From Ditylenchus dipsaci (taxonomy: Eukaryota > Nematoda > Chromadorea > Rhabditida > Anguinidae): a DNA stretch of 64,000 nucleotides. A model generated the notes under the pieces. That model saw only the letters and a program-made list of their open reading frames with translations, had not been told where the DNA came from and did not search any database. The position numbers and the translations under genes were made by a program. The DNA is taken from NCBI GenBank assembly GCA_004194705.1, contig SADC01000207.1, positions 80,908-144,907 of the forward strand. The letters are read 5' to 3'. Shown one piece after another: positions 43,406 through 54,944 of this stretch; within the stretch, counting starts at the first letter, position 1; every line of letters begins with the position of its first letter.

Positions 43406-43724
43406 CTTTTGTAATGATGTGCCATCTTTTGTGAGTGTACAAAAAGACCGAAGAACCTACGGCAGTCGGGCTTGAATGAGTAGTAACGCGAAATAGAAAA
43501 GATAGTGACAAAGGATGAGAGGAAAAATTTAGTTTAAAAATGGCACGAAAAGTACCAAACGACTTTACGCCGTTCTACATAGTTTTAGACCAACTAAGTA
43601 ATTTTAGACACCAAAACACGCAAAAAGTGGTTAAAAGTACTTTTGTGAAAGTGTTCGTATTAAACTTTATACGCAATTAATTAATATAAGCACTGAAAAT
43701 ATGAAAATTCAAACAATAAATGGT

Positions 43725-44110
43725 AGATAAACAGAGACACAAAATACAAAATTAAAGGCCTCGGGGCCTTTATTAGAGATAGGGCTTTTATTAGAGAGGG
43801 GCCTTTATTTTTCAACTCAAATCGGCGTTTGAATTTTTTTGTGTCCTGCAACGAGACAAAAATAACTTTCCTCTTTTTAATTTTCAAAAGTTTTTCAAAC
43901 AGGCACAACTTATTTGTTGTGCCATTTATTGTTGCGCAGTTTTTTTTGTTGCGCCCACTTTAGTATTATTTTTGCAATTGATGACTAGAAAAATATTATT
44001 AGACGGAGGGGGCTTTAATACTTTTTGATGACTTCTAAGGGCTTACATCAGAGAGGAGTCTTATAGTAGGAGGGGGTTTTTATTAAAAGAAATACGGTAT
44101 GACATCCAGT
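43725..44110. repeat. ttattagagaggggcc-word terminus of a ccgtat-type element
   Basis: Words ctttattagagagggg repeat at 43765-43810 and in looser form at 44000-44100, ending attaaaagaaatacgg before TA (44099-44100). A second right end, ctttaatagagaatatacgg before TA, lies at 44672-44692 with its own ttattagagaggg words. Confidence 0.5.
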
Positions 44111-44922
44111 AAAACTGCGGTTGGTTTATAGAAAAATGTTTGAATTAACAAATGTTCTTTTCAAGACAAAAATATAGGATACAATGCTTATGCTTTTTTA
44201 TTCCTTCAGCTAAATTCAAAATTTTGATTCTTGAGTGGATACCTGTTTAGGTAAGATCCGATGTGGTATTTTTAATCATTCTGGAACCTATTAGACTTTT
44301 AAAACCTATTCTAGTCAAGAAAAAATCCTGTTTTGCTACCACCGAGATTCGAACCCATGACTTTAAAATATCTGCGGAAATGGATCTTTTGATTGGGTTT
44401 TGAAGCTTTTTGTTTATATGGAATTAAATTAAGTGTTAAGAAATAAGGTATTGGTGACTTAAGAAAAGAATTTGTAAAAAAACAATATGGGAAAAACAGG
44501 GGGACCAACGCAATTATTGAATGAAAATATGCGGTAAAACGTTAACGCAGTTAATAAAAGACTAACTCTGAATTGTTTGGGAATTGAGTCATTCATATAG
44601 AATCTTTATCGTTTAGAGACTTTAGAGACGAAGCCTTTATTAGAGAGGGGGCTTTTATTAGAGAGGAAGTCTTTAATAGAGAATATACGGTAACTAAAAA
44701 TATAACGAGAAACTGAGCTGCAGTCAAAAAATTTTTATGGCGTAAATTTAAAAAAAATTAGTATAAGAGGCGAAAAGAATACAAGTCTTTTTTTAAAAGT
44801 ACGATTCATAAGCCTCAACCATAGCTACACAACTGTGCATTTGAAATATTTTTCATAACACGTATTTTAATGAAAATAGTTGTTCCAGATGGCACTCTTC
44901 ATAAAACAATTTAAAAACTTAC

Positions 44923-45021
44923 GATATTTAGTTAAGCCAAGTTCTAGTAAGCCTATCTTTAAATTTATTGCATCTATGTTTTTATCTACTACTTTTTCTA
45001 TTTGAGTTTCTTTATAGTAAT
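44923..45021 (-). CDS. Internal exon, coiled-coil family
   Basis: Acceptor TGATTTAAG|, two leading bases, frame YYKETQIEKVVDKNIDAINL then KIGLLELGLTKY, one trailing base C before |GTAAGTTT. Its 99 nt length and phase 1 at both ends make it a symmetric exon that could be duplicated or skipped without frame loss. Similar to 39894-39960. Confidence 0.55.
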
Positions 45022-45068
45022 CTTAAATCAATGAAATGGGTTATTCGCTTTAAAGTATTTCATGTAAT

Positions 45069-45330
45069 TTATAGCTTACAATATAAGTGTTCAACTTCTA
45101 TTTTAGCAATAAACGATACACAGAACCTAATCACAGGAATTTTGAACAACTTTGAATTTGTAAGCCTGTTATTTTTTAATATTCTATCTTCTATAAAATC
45201 ATGCACAGGGTCGCTTTTATTTATATAGCAGTCAAGAGCTGTAAACAGTAGCTCTCTGTGGTAACCTATTTTTCGTTCAAAATTAATATCTTCATCTGAA
45301 TAAAAGTGTTTTATTTCTTTTTTCTTTCAT
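45069..45330 (-). CDS. Coding segment, coiled-coil family
   Basis: The open frame reads KEIKHFYSDEDINFERKIGY, then HRELLFTALDCYINKSDPVH, DFIEDRILKNNRLTNSKLFK and FCVSFIAKIEVEHLYCKL, with stop at 45069-45071. A plausible acceptor is TATGAAAG|. It shares the F.YS..E..ER...YR pattern with 41940-42180. Confidence 0.5.
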
Positions 45331-45511
45331 ATGTCACAGCGCAGTTCAAGAGCTACAATACCCAATTTTACAGAAAAAAAAATTAATGTAAGAATGCTGA
45401 GATATGCTTTCCAACAGTAACACGTTATTTTAAATTGTTCTTGGGTTCAAAATTTGCGTTTGGCATACTTAAAACCCGATTTTGGGCAGATTCACTAAAG
45501 TGTAGGACTGC

Positions 45512-45684
45512 CTAAACATATTCCCATCTACACAAAAATGACCCCTTTTTGTCATCTTTTATCCAAAAAAGTCTAAATAAAAGCATGCCTAAAGAGGAAG
45601 CATAAGCAACAAGCATCTGAAACCCAAGCTTTTTAGCATCTTCTTTTGACACTTCACTGTTCTCAATTGAGAATTCGTCTTCTG
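45512..45684 (-). CDS. Terminal exon, coiled-coil family
   Basis: Acceptor TTCTTACTGCAG|, two leading bases, frame DEFSIENSEVSKEDAKKLGF then QMLVAYASSLGMLLFRLFWI and DDKKGSFLCRWEYV, stop at 45512-45514. The hydrophobic YASSLGMLLFRLFWI could be a membrane or buried helix. It is the best-preserved counterpart of the interrupted exon at 41940. Confidence 0.55.
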
Positions 45685-45751
45685 CAGTAAGAATCAAAAT
45701 TTCAAAAAATTATATTGATAAAGAACAAATTCACCTATCTTGTACCAATCT

Positions 45752-45948
45752 TTATCTATTGGCTTGTGTTCTAAAATTTTCAATAAAATTCTCTACTTCA
45801 TCTTCTTTCAATTTGTTTTGCTTTTTTAAGTTTTATAACTAAACTTTGAAAAAATAGGTAATACTCACTTGTCTGAAATCTTCCTCTAAATTTTGCCATT
45901 TTTCTTTATACTTCTTAATTACTTCTTCTGCTTCTTCGTTCGACTTTG
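45752..45948 (-). CDS. Two-exon C-terminus, coiled-coil family
   Basis: Exon 45869-45948 (two leading bases) reads KSNEEAEEVIKKYKEKWQNL then EEDFRQ and ends in phase 0 at |GTGAGTATT. After 48 bp, exon 45752-45820 (acceptor TTAAAAAAG|) continues QNKLKEDEVENFIENFRTQA to a stop at 45752-45754. Phase agrees. The product is a highly charged alpha-helical tail. Confidence 0.55.
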
Positions 45949-46406
45949 CTTAATTTGAGAAAATGTTTAAGTAAAATTAAATATACAAATGAACACAGTC
46001 AACCTTCTAGATTTGGCAAAAATGTAATTTTTCAAACTTTTGCTTTTTTTCAATAGGGGACCGTTAACCATTATATTTATCAGAAGAAAATTTTATTTAA
46101 GTAGCAAAAAAAGCACTCATTTGCCTGAAGCCTATTTTAAAAAAGTAACCTAGAGCCATTTGTAGTGAATAGGTTAAAATATGAAGCATCCAAAAAGGTT
46201 CTCAAAGACAACAATCCATTTTTTTGGCATGGCCAGACCATGGTTTATTCTCACAAATATCTTCTTGAATAAGGGAATATCTCCTTTACGTATATAGTCT
46301 TGCAAGTGTAAGGATTCTGATTTCAAGCCGGCGAACAAACGGAATTAAATCATTCTGTTTCTGGATCTTTAGTTTCTGATGTCATCCTCGTACTCTTTCT
46401 GGTTGG

Positions 46407-46688
46407 TTAACCATGGCCCCTCAGGCGAAAATTCAAATTTTGGTCAAAAAAATTTTTTTCAATGGTCAACCGCGCCCTAAAACAAAGTTTGCTCTTGTTC
46501 CCGTGGCCTAAATCGCCTTTGGAGTGGTAAAATCGAGTAGCGCCAAAATTTTCATATTCATATTTCAAAGTATTTTTTGCGATACTAAATTCTTTCGGTT
46601 TACTTGTTTTCTCATTGAGTACTTTATTTACTTGTTTCACAGTTATAGTGGTTGTGTTTTTTTGAAATTTTCTTATATCAATATCCAT
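46407..46688 (-). CDS. Open frame with coding character, unknown
   Basis: ATG 46688: MDIDIRKFQKNTTTITVKQV, then KPKEFSIAKNTLKYEYENFG and LCFRARLTIEKNFFDQNLNF, stop at 46407. At 93 codons it is long for this window. No family was recognised. It could be an exon of the same minus-strand locus as 46782-46919. Confidence 0.35.
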   Translation of the reverse strand: MDIDIRKFQKNTTTITVKQVNKVLNEKTSKPKEFSIAKNTLKYEYENFGATRFYHSKGDLGHGNKSKLCFRARLTIEKNFFDQNLNFRLRGHG

Positions 46689-46781
46689 CAAAATTCAGCC
46701 TCAAAGTTAATCACCAATTTTCAGTGATCTATTTATTGTCGTAGTTACCTCTAAATCACTGATGATTCACTGGCGACTTAC

Positions 46782-46919
46782 TGCGGTTATTAGCCCTTAG
46801 ACAGTCACGTCGGGAGGATTCGTCCCATTTTATTTTGAGAGTAAATTCATCGATTCGTGCACTTTTTAATTTGTTAATGCTCGTAATCAAGGGCAGCAAA
46901 ATGACCGCCGAAGTCTTCT
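46782..46919 (-). CDS. Internal exon candidate
   Basis: Acceptor CCACGAAAG|, two leading bases, frame KTSAVILLPLITSINKLKSA then RIDEFTLKIKWDESSRRDCL, one trailing base before |GTAAGTCG. It is a 138 nt symmetric 1-1 exon, like 44923-45021. Upstream on the same strand a possible 37 nt exon (47241-47277, CTTCACAG| ... |GTAAGTGC) does not join in frame without creating a stop. Confidence 0.4.
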
Positions 46920-46959
46920 CTTTCGTGGATAGTGAAGGCAACGAAAAAATATTTTAGAC

Positions 46960-48330
46960 TTATTTGTGCCAACGTGTTCGGAATTGACGTCTTGGTGCTA
47001 CTTAGGTTTAACGTGTCGAATTTGTTTTATTTTCAAAAATGTTTTTTTAACTATATTTTGTGACAGCTCGGTGTTGGGCCGTCAGAAAAACCTGAGCAGA
47101 ATTAAAAGTTGGATTCACATCATGAATATCAGGATATTCCTACAAAGCAGAACATTCATAAAAAATTGCCTTGAAAATTGAAATGCACTAGAAAACCAAT
47201 AAAAAATTTTTGGTGCTTTTTCCGGAACTTGTGCACTTACAAGTTTCGTTTGTTAGGGAAGGGGGCTTTTTGGTTAACTGTGAAGGTCTCACTTCTCTCA
47301 AGTAATTTTCATACGCTAAAACGATAAAAAAAGTTGCTTCCTGATAAATTCCGCACTAAAAGTTAGGTTATCAAAGTTTGAGCAAATGCCTTGGTCCCCA
47401 AGTAAAATATCTTATAACACGAGAAAGGCCGAGTGTAACTTTTGACTACCTTACGGTTTTCAGACTGCTAAGCATGAATATCACAAAATTAGACTCTCGA
47501 ACTTGTGTGCAATGTCCTTAATTAGCCCAATTTTCAAAGGGACTCTTTGAAATAGACAGTTTTTTTTCTTCAGGCTGGTGAGCAGTGAATTAATCTGGCG
47601 CAGCAATTTCTTTTATGCTCATAAGAAAGCTGTTTGTCTGGTCTTTCTTATGGTATGTCGTTTGCCTACATGTTTAGCCCCTTTTGTGTTTAAGCCCAGC
47701 TTTCTGACATTTTTTTGCAAACTTATGTAGGATTTCCTTACAGAACCACAAGTGTAACATCTTGTCTTTCTTTTAAGCACAATTACAGATAATTAAAATT
47801 TCTTCTAAAAAATTTTTCTTGCCCTCCAAATTTACAACATCTCAATTTTTGTTTTTCGTTAATAGTTTTACTTTTTTTTCGATCAGTAAGATGTTTCGTA
47901 ATTTTTCTTCCTTTCCGAAATAACTGAATATTTTATCAAGCGAGAAGCTTGTGTCTTTGGACGGCAACCATCGGTTAATCGATTACTTTCCATTATCTTG
48001 CATTTTTCTATCTCTAAACTTGTGTTAGAGCGCGGTGCATCCCAAACCAGATCACTGTCCACACTTTTTGATTAATAAGATATTCAGCCATTCGGGTAAG
48101 GAAGAAAAATTACCAAAACATTTTAAAAAGTCTTTGAAAAATAAATTTAAAATGAAAAACAAAAATTAGGTGTCAACGAAATCCTAAAGTGTCCTCTTCC
48201 CAGTAAACAGAAGTATAACTGAACGGTTTTAAAACAGAAAAGTAAAAGCCAAACAAAAGTCGCCCCGAATGTGGGACACCCTGTATATTCTTTATTTGAT
48301 TAACGTAACATCATGGTGACACGGCAGTTG
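46960..48330. other. Spacer
   Basis: 47430-47540 repeats part of 17700-17860 (cagactgctaagcatgaata against cagaagctgctgagcacgaa). 48268-48285 gggacaccctgta is an isolated mariner-type end. Nothing else supportable was seen. Confidence 0.35.
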
Positions 48331-48338
48331 ACATTTTT

Positions 48339-48527
48339 ATGGCTGATGTGCCACCAACTGTAGATCCTACCGGTTTCTCATCACAGGTAGAAAAACAGGT
48401 GACCAATACTCAGCTGAGTTTCAAGACCAGGTGTTCAAAAACAGAAAAAAAAAAAAAGCTTAGGTGTGCTGAATGGGTTGAAAATACTATTTTTGGTAGT
48501 TTGGAAAAAAACCACTCTCATCTTTGA
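48339..48527 (+). CDS. Small ORF or first exon
   Basis: ATG 48339 opens MADVPPTVDPTGFSSQ, directly followed by CAG|GTAGAAAA, a possible donor. The frame itself stays open for 62 codons. The first 16 residues look like a protein start; the remainder is Lys-rich. No neighbour exon was found. Confidence 0.3.
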   Translation: MADVPPTVDPTGFSSQVEKQVTNTQLSFKTRCSKTEKKKKLRCAEWVENTIFGSLEKNHSHL

Positions 48528-48540
48528 ATATTGTTGATAT

Positions 48541-49270
48541 TAGAGCTGACGACGATCGATATATCGCATCGCAAATATCGATCGATCGCACCAAATTTTA
48601 GCCAAAAATATCGATCGCAAATATCGCACCGGCCATTTTGAAAATATCGAATATCGCATCGCATCGGGTGAGATATATCGCAAGCCGATTTTGACATTTT
48701 TCGCCTAAAATTTGACACGATTTTGTGAAATTTTAGATTTTCGCCCGATTTTTTGCCGAATTTTTTGTTTTTGAGCGAATTTTGGCGAAAATCTTCGCCT
48801 AGTGTCGCCGCATTGTTATTTCTATTGTCCTGTGCTGTTCTGCGTCTGTGATTTTTTCTTCTGTGCAATTTTCTTTTGATGTTTGTTGGCAGCGTGTAAG
48901 GCATATATTCTAGATGAGCCTACTGTGGAAACTGAAACAGAATGCGGAGATGTTGCTCTTTTTGAACAAGAATCTGAAAGAATTGAATTTAAGTATTAGG
49001 TGATGTTATGTGAGATGATGATGGATGCAAGGTGGAAATGTGAAAAATAATGTTAAACAAAATTGTTCATTGGAGTTAGTCTGCTTGATTAGTCACAAAT
49101 AAATAGTAATTCTGCGGCGGCTTGACCGCCGCAGAATTTTTTTAAGGCTTTGCTCACCTCTGTGGAAAAATATCGCATATCGCAGCGATATATCGCATCA
49201 TCATTTTGGATATATCGCATATCGCATATCGCATTTGATCGTGAACAAAAATATCGCAAAATATATCGCA
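48541..49270 (+). mobile_element. hAT-like element with tatcgca terminal arrays
   Basis: The left end agagctgacgacg begins an array of (a)tatcgca/tcgatcgca (48552-48690). The right part has ctcacctctg (49153-49162) and an inverted tatcgcatatcgca array to 49270. The terminal words resemble hAT ends, but exact borders are unclear. Confidence 0.6.
48907..48999 (+). CDS. C-terminal coding remnant inside the hAT-like element
   Basis: The frame ILDEPTVETETECGDVALFE then QESERIEFKY ends in TAG. The acidic tail is unassigned and too short to call as transposase. Confidence 0.3.
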   Translation: MLDEPTVETETECGDVALFEQESERIEFKY

Positions 49271-49279
49271 ACAAGCCAA

Positions 49280-50015
49280 AAAGATCGCCCTTGAACTCGA
49301 AAGACTTTTTGCGACTTTTTTCTACCGTGCATGTCACATACCAAACGACTACAAATTTGATGTCGAGCAATATGTTCTTAAGTGCCAACACCGATAAAAA
49401 AAGAAAAAAATCTCAAAAAAGAACTTTTCCATGGAATTTTTTTGTCCTATCTGTTAAGCACGAAATTCTGAACAAACGCTTCCATTAGCACAAAAAAGCT
49501 TTTAAGTGTTAAGCTTTGTATCTTCTCATTTTTTTCCATTTTTCAGCTTTAGGTTAATGTTTAAAAAAAAAATTTGTAATGTCCATTGACTTTCACAATT
49601 TTTTTTCTTAATTAGCATCATTCTGTGTTTATTTTCCATGATTTTGACAATATTTTGTGAAAATATTTTGTTTCATTCAAACTGGCTCAAATTGCGCTTT
49701 CTTTTAAGAGATTGAATCGCTCACATTTGAACAATAAAATTCAGAAGCAGCCGCATTTTTGAAAAAATTGGGTTTCCAAATCAAACTTTCGTGAAAAAAT
49801 GCTTTGTTCGTTTCCTTCAAAAATTGAAAAATTGCTTTCAAATTTAGTTCGAGACCAAGAAGGTTTATACGTGTTTATATTGTCTATTAAAATTCTTTAT
49901 AATAAGTTTTGTCTGAAGTTGAATTTGAAATTCGAAAGCAATTTTTTAATCTTCAAGTAGTTTTACATGCGAACAGTAAAGTTGAACACGAATACTGTGT
50001 CAGAATGGACGGTTT
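49280..50015. other. Spacer
   Basis: AT-rich sequence with no exon or hairpin of note seen. Confidence 0.3.
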
Positions 50016-50019
50016 TTTA

Positions 50020-50442
50020 CCATACCAGTAGTAGTACAACCACCAAGTTTAGGCACATCAAAAAGATGCCGCCTTTATGCCCCATACCTATTGGGCACCT
50101 TCAAAGAGAAGCCCATAGGTATCATGTTCTGCCCCTCTTGAGCTGCTTAAGTGCTCTAAGCTCAGTTTCATTGTCAAAATGACAGCATAGCGTGTCAGCT
50201 GATGCCAGTTGCCTGAGTCAGTGAGCCAAATTTATAACAGCTGTTCTGTGTTTCGCATAATATTTCGAAATAGGTAACAGCTGTGCTTGACCATATTCTC
50301 AATATTCTCAATAGGCATTGGTCAAAAAGGGCGGAGCTAACACCCTCCTATACCTATGGGCTTCTCTGTGAAGGTACCCAATAGGTATGGGGCAAACGTA
50401 ATCTTTTGATTGCCTAAACTTGGTGTTGTACTACTCATACCT
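50020..50442. mobile_element. Hairpin MITE, arms about 110 bp
   Basis: ccataccagtagtagtacaa...caccaagtttaggca pairs with tgcctaaacttggtg...ttgtactactcatacc. Inside, atacctattgggcaccttca pairs with tgaaggtacccaataggtat. Confidence 0.8.
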
Positions 50443-50855
50443 TAGGCTCTCAAACCCCCTCGCGATTTTTTTAGCCAATCAGAACAGCTTTTTATGCTGA
50501 ATCATAATTTTCAACAAAGATCAGGTCGGAGCTTCATAAAAAATGGAGAAATCGGCATTTTTAACAAAAATTTGCATTGAAAAAACACCATTTTTCAAAG
50601 TGGCTGTTTATAAATCTTTTATTTGAAATATCAGCAGTTCAATACCTCGAAAGAAGATTAATTCAAGCTGGTTCGGATGACACCAAATGTTCACGAAATA
50701 TTGTAATAAAATGAGAAAGAAACGAAACGAACAGTTATAGCACAATGGTGCTTGTTAAAAGCATATTGAGTGCATTTTTTCAAAAGTATATACTTGATCA
50801 GTATACAAGATCTTCGCAAATAGGATCTTTTGAATGTTTCTTTAAAAGAGTAGTA

Positions 50856-51286
50856 CAGGGTGTCGAAATTCGGCGCCCTTTTGTTTTGCTACAACTTTTT
50901 ATTTTGAACCGATCGGCGAGATTTTTTATTAATTAGAAAAAAGGATATTTTAGGTTTTTTCTGACATCTCACTTCTTGGTTTTTGTTTGAAATTGCATTT
51001 TTTTGCTGGTCGGTCAAACATTGCTGCTTTTTTTTCCAGAGTGGACGAATTTTTCTATCAAGGGATAAAATAAAGGAAATGCAGTTAAAGTCAACCATCA
51101 ACCATAGGCTATTGATCGATCTTGACAAGGGCGAAAAATGAAAATTTTTTTTAAAGTAATTGCAACCGAAAAGCGAGAATTGTAATGCACACAAAAGCCT
51201 TAAATGTCTTCATTTCAATGAACAAAAGATCTCGATGATTGGTAGCCAGAACATATTTCTTTTTTTGCACAATTTTGCACACCCTG
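50856..51286. mobile_element. mariner-type MITE with short ends
   Basis: cagggtgtcgaaattcgg and ttttgcacaccctg are flanked by TA. Only about 10 bp pair well, so this is a weaker call. Confidence 0.5.
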
Positions 51287-51687
51287 TAGACCACGATCGT
51301 CATTACAGAAAAATTTTGAAAATCGGTTTATCCTTTTCTCAAAAAAATTCCTCTTTAAAGGTGATTTCCTGTATAAACAAGACCAGCCTTTGTTTCGCGT
51401 TTTTTGAATTTCAGTGATAGACTTATTTGGAAGAGTTATCAGTGAGTTCGATTTTGGCAGACCTGCATTTTCAAATAACATAAAAAATTAGAAAGAATCA
51501 AAAAAAGGATTTAAAGACAACTGCCGTTGCCGACAACGAGAATTCGAATGTTTGAATGCGCGCGGGACACTTTATTACTCCGATAATTTTTTTCACTTCG
51601 TTTCAAATGGTTATTACTTTAGAAATAAAACTACTTAGCCTAAATATTTAAAACACACATTCTCTAATTATGGACCAGACCTCGTTA

Positions 51688-51850
51688 CAGTCGAACTCCG
51701 ATATAAGGACCCCTGGGGACCGCCGAAGGTGGCCTTATATCGGGGTGTTTTATATCGGGGTGAACTTTGACTAATTTCTTTCTTTGCTGGCAAAAAAATT
51801 GGTCTCGAGGTGGCCTTATAGCGGGGGTGGCTTATATCGGAGTTCGACTG
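51688..51850. mobile_element. 163 bp pogo-like MITE, ccgatataaggacc type
   Basis: TA-flanked ends cagtcgaactccgatataag and ggcttatatcggagttcgac. The terminal word ccttatatcgggg recurs three times inside. Confidence 0.85.
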
Positions 51851-52423
51851 TACCTCAATTTTTTCACAATTTTTTCTTTCGGGCATATTTTGAAGAACAG
51901 CTCATTCTTAGTGAGTTTAATTTTTGCAGAGCTGCGAATTCATGATTGTATTTCGAGATATGACCAATTTAAAATTCAGGACATGTCGAATGTGAAATGT
52001 GGTATTTTTGTTCTTGAGCATGCAGTTTTCGATTGTTATCACAGTACCCACACACATAAATTGGAAAAGGCCATGTCATTGAAAAGTTTTCTTTATGACG
52101 CAAAAGTGTGCTCACCATGTCCTCAATAATGCTTTAACATATTTCTTTTGTAGAAAGGGCATTAATGCATATTTCCTGTACTTGTTACATACTAATCGAT
52201 GCGAATTTGTTCAGTTTTTCATGGTACTATTAGTTTCTTCTTGTGTGTTCACTTTTATGAATAAATTGGTGATTTTTTCTCCGATTAATACAAATTGTGT
52301 TTTTTCAAAAAAAATTTGAGATAAAACGCCATTTTTCTCAAAAAAAAGGGTGGCCGCAAACTTTTTCGTTACAGCTTTAGAAACGCGGTAAATTCTGTAT
52401 ATGATAGATAAAAAAGTTTTGGA

Positions 52424-52538
52424 AAAAAGCTTGCATTAAAATTTTTTCTGAGGCGAAAAAGTCAGTGGACCATGATGGGTACTCGATAGTGTTACACATT
52501 TTTTCCTCACAGAAAAAATTTCAATGCAAGCTTTTTTT
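52424..52538. repeat. Small hairpin
   Basis: aaaaagcttgcattaaaatt pairs with aatttcaatgcaagcttttt, with ttttttctg / cagaaaaaa inside. Directly to its right, 52555-52700 is a right-half fragment of family A (gattccgagaagcactcttg). Confidence 0.7.
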
Positions 52539-52920
52539 GAAACTTCCAGACATGATTCCGAGAAGCACTCTTGATCATAAAATGCACATAGAGTCTATTT
52601 TTGCCACGGCCCGAGTTGAAAAACATGGTAAAGCAGTCGAAAAAATGTGGCCCCTGTTTTATTACCTTCCCTCCCAATACAGACCTTAATCCCATAAAAA
52701 ATCACTTTCTAGTCTTTTTATGGCAAGATTATTGCTTTAAAATGGTTTTCGAACAACCCTGAAAAACATTTGTTTTGTGGCGCACAATGGAATAGGTCAA
52801 ATTTTTTGGGAGAGTACACTGGAATAGCTTTTTTTGGAAAGGTACAATGGAATAGCGGCCAAAAGTTCTTATCGAGATGTCCATAATTAGAGAATGTGTG
52901 TTTTAAAGAAATACAAGTTA

Positions 52921-53225
52921 CCGTATAGTGTAATGGTAAAGCAGTGACGTGTGGTGCACGTTGTTAAAGGACCTGTCTCTTCCTGCTCTATGGTCCCGCG
53001 CCAATTCAAAAAAATTTCACTGATCATTGAAGTACTGTACTTATTTGGAGCTTGGTTTCTGACAAAACAATGCCTAAATTTTATTTTAGGTTCAGTTGTG
53101 TTAGAAACCAAGTTAACAAATCCGTACAGAAGTTTAATGATTAGGTAAAAATTTTTGAATGAGCGCGGGACCATGGGTAGGAAGAGACAGGGTCCTTTAA
53201 TGGGTTCGATTTCCAGTGCCGCTCT
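52921..53225 (+). repeat. tRNA-like segment interrupted by a MITE
   Basis: Left part 52921-52963 carries box-A-like tagtgtaatggtaaagca and an arm gacgt-gtggtgc-acgtt with a 7-base loop (GGT at the anticodon position). Right part 53201-53225 carries box-B-like gggttcgatttcc. Joined at the TTAA insertion site they have tRNA-like order. The acceptor stem does not pair, so a tRNA-derived SINE or decayed tRNA is favoured over a working gene. Confidence 0.45.
52964..53200. mobile_element. MITE with ttaaaggacc ends
   Basis: Ends ttaaaggacctgtctcttcc and gaagagacagggtcctttaa. The second-layer pair ggtcccgcgcc / gagcgcgggacc lies inside. The same family is at 56216-56609, and partial words occur at 31015 and 55810. 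The termini suggest TTAA targeting. Confidence 0.8.
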
Positions 53226-53875
53226 GCATCTTTTCAATGATGCATAACTTTACTAAAAAATAATTATGAATATTTTCGGAATAAAAAGCGTCCCGCGCAC
53301 ATTGAAACATTTGAAATTTTCATTGTCGGCAAAGGCAATGGTCCTTTAAATGTGGTTTTTTCCTTTGCATGCATAAAGTTCACCATTTTCACAACATCAC
53401 TACCATTCGACGCAGATGGTCTCAATTATTTGTATTTTAAAATTCAAATGTTTTGCAAGTAGATTTTTCTACAAAAATAAACCACACAAGTAGAAGTGAA
53501 TTAATTTTTTATAATAATAAATGAACTTTTATTTTTATATATTAAAAATTTTCCCTACCAAAACAGAGCAACTGCAGAATAGTTTTAATAAAAGTAAATA
53601 AATTGTAGCCGCAGATTTGTTATCGTTGGCATGATAATACAACAAAAATAAAAGAGAGTAAAATATTTTTGAGTCACAGTTTGTGAACTCAGACTATTAA
53701 ACTTTTCTTTAATAGAAAACAGCAAACTCAATTCTGTCTTTTATGCATTGAAAAACAGACTGATTTGATTTATTTTCGCAGTGACTACAAACATCAACCC
53801 AAGCTTATGTGAATGGATGGTAGGCCAGAGATGTAGACAGTCAGAGCCATCATACACTAATAACCTACAGGGTTT
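53226..53875. other. Spacer
   Basis: 53280-53350 keeps a decayed copy of the same MITE end (cccgcgcacattgaaacatt, atggtcctttaaa). The rest is AT-rich without features. Confidence 0.4.
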
Positions 53876-53877
53876 CT

Positions 53878-54443
53878 AACAATTACGATTACATTTTAAA
53901 AGTTAATATTTTTGTGCAAATTTAAGTTTTTCTCATTCATTTACCTGTTTGATGCTTCTTTTATTTGCTTGTTTTCTCACCTGCATCCCATTTGCATATG
54001 GTTCTCGAGTTCGTCCATTGAACCAATTTCTGTCGTTTTCTTTTTGATATTTCACGTTCACGCTTGAAGTCGTTCATCAAACTAATTTCTATCAATTTTG
54101 CAGATATTGCTGCAGTCAAGAAATGAAAGTTCTGGTTTCGTCGATCTTCGCCATCCAGGTCTTAGGTTCGGGCAGCTGTTCGTAGTGACAAGGCAAATGG
54201 TCAGCAATAGGGTTCGTCGATCCAAAGTATTTAGCGCTACTAATAATCCATTATAGCATCGTTTCTATTGTTTTTGTGCCTTTGTTTGCGCTTCCGTGTA
54301 AGGCATGTGCTTGGGAGGGAATAAAGTTTGTTGTCACCGTCCTGTAATGGCTTCATTGTGCGCCACCCGAAAATTCTGAAATGAGCTGCAACTGTGTAAC
54401 GCTGCCTTTTTTTTAAATGCTAACGTAATTTTGAAACACCCTG
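53878..54443 (-). mobile_element. mariner-type element with a coding remnant
   Basis: Ends cagggtttctaacaattacg and cgtaattttgaaacaccctg are flanked by TA (53876-53877, 54444-54445). Confidence 0.65.
54116..54259 (-). CDS. Coding remnant inside the mariner-type element
   Basis: The frame WIISSAKYFGSTNPIADHLP then CHYEQLPEPKTWMAKIDETR ends at stop 54116-54118. It is clearly protein-like. I cannot assign it to a transposase domain, so it may be a captured host exon. Confidence 0.4.
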
Positions 54444-54944
54444 TATATACCTTGCGTGCTTGTCAGATTGCAGTTGTGGCTCGCGAAGAAGACATGCACG
54501 CTTGTCAGAACCGCAACGCATTGGGTGATCAGAGCAGGCTTATGTCTTGCTATACAATGTTGGTGTAATCTTGAATGCTTGAGAGATCAATGAGCCCACC
54601 AATAATTACTTATTTTATTAGAAAGAAAATTTAATTTCGCATCAACAAGTGCAAAAAAACATTTGAAAAAACTAACTTTCCTAGGGCTAGTGGCCAAATA
54701 AAAATAGGTGGTGGCTGAGAATTTTGGTTTTCCATAGAAAAAATTTATGAAATCTGAGTTTTTAGTTTACATATGTCAATTTTGAGGCCAGATTTGTGCT
54801 CAGCTTGGTCAATTCCCAACAACCGGATGCGGCAAAAGTCCTTGCTGCTTTTTGAAGCAGCTGGTTAGGCGTAAAATCTAGTACAAAAAGTTATTCTCAA
54901 TAGACCTTCTTGTAACGCTGGTGTAAAAGCTCTTTTTAGGTAAA

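Noticed and set aside
44335..44365. Inverted box-B-like gggttcgaatctcgg suggesting a minus-strand tRNA.
   Set aside because: No box A at the right distance and no stems can be drawn. At most a SINE scrap.
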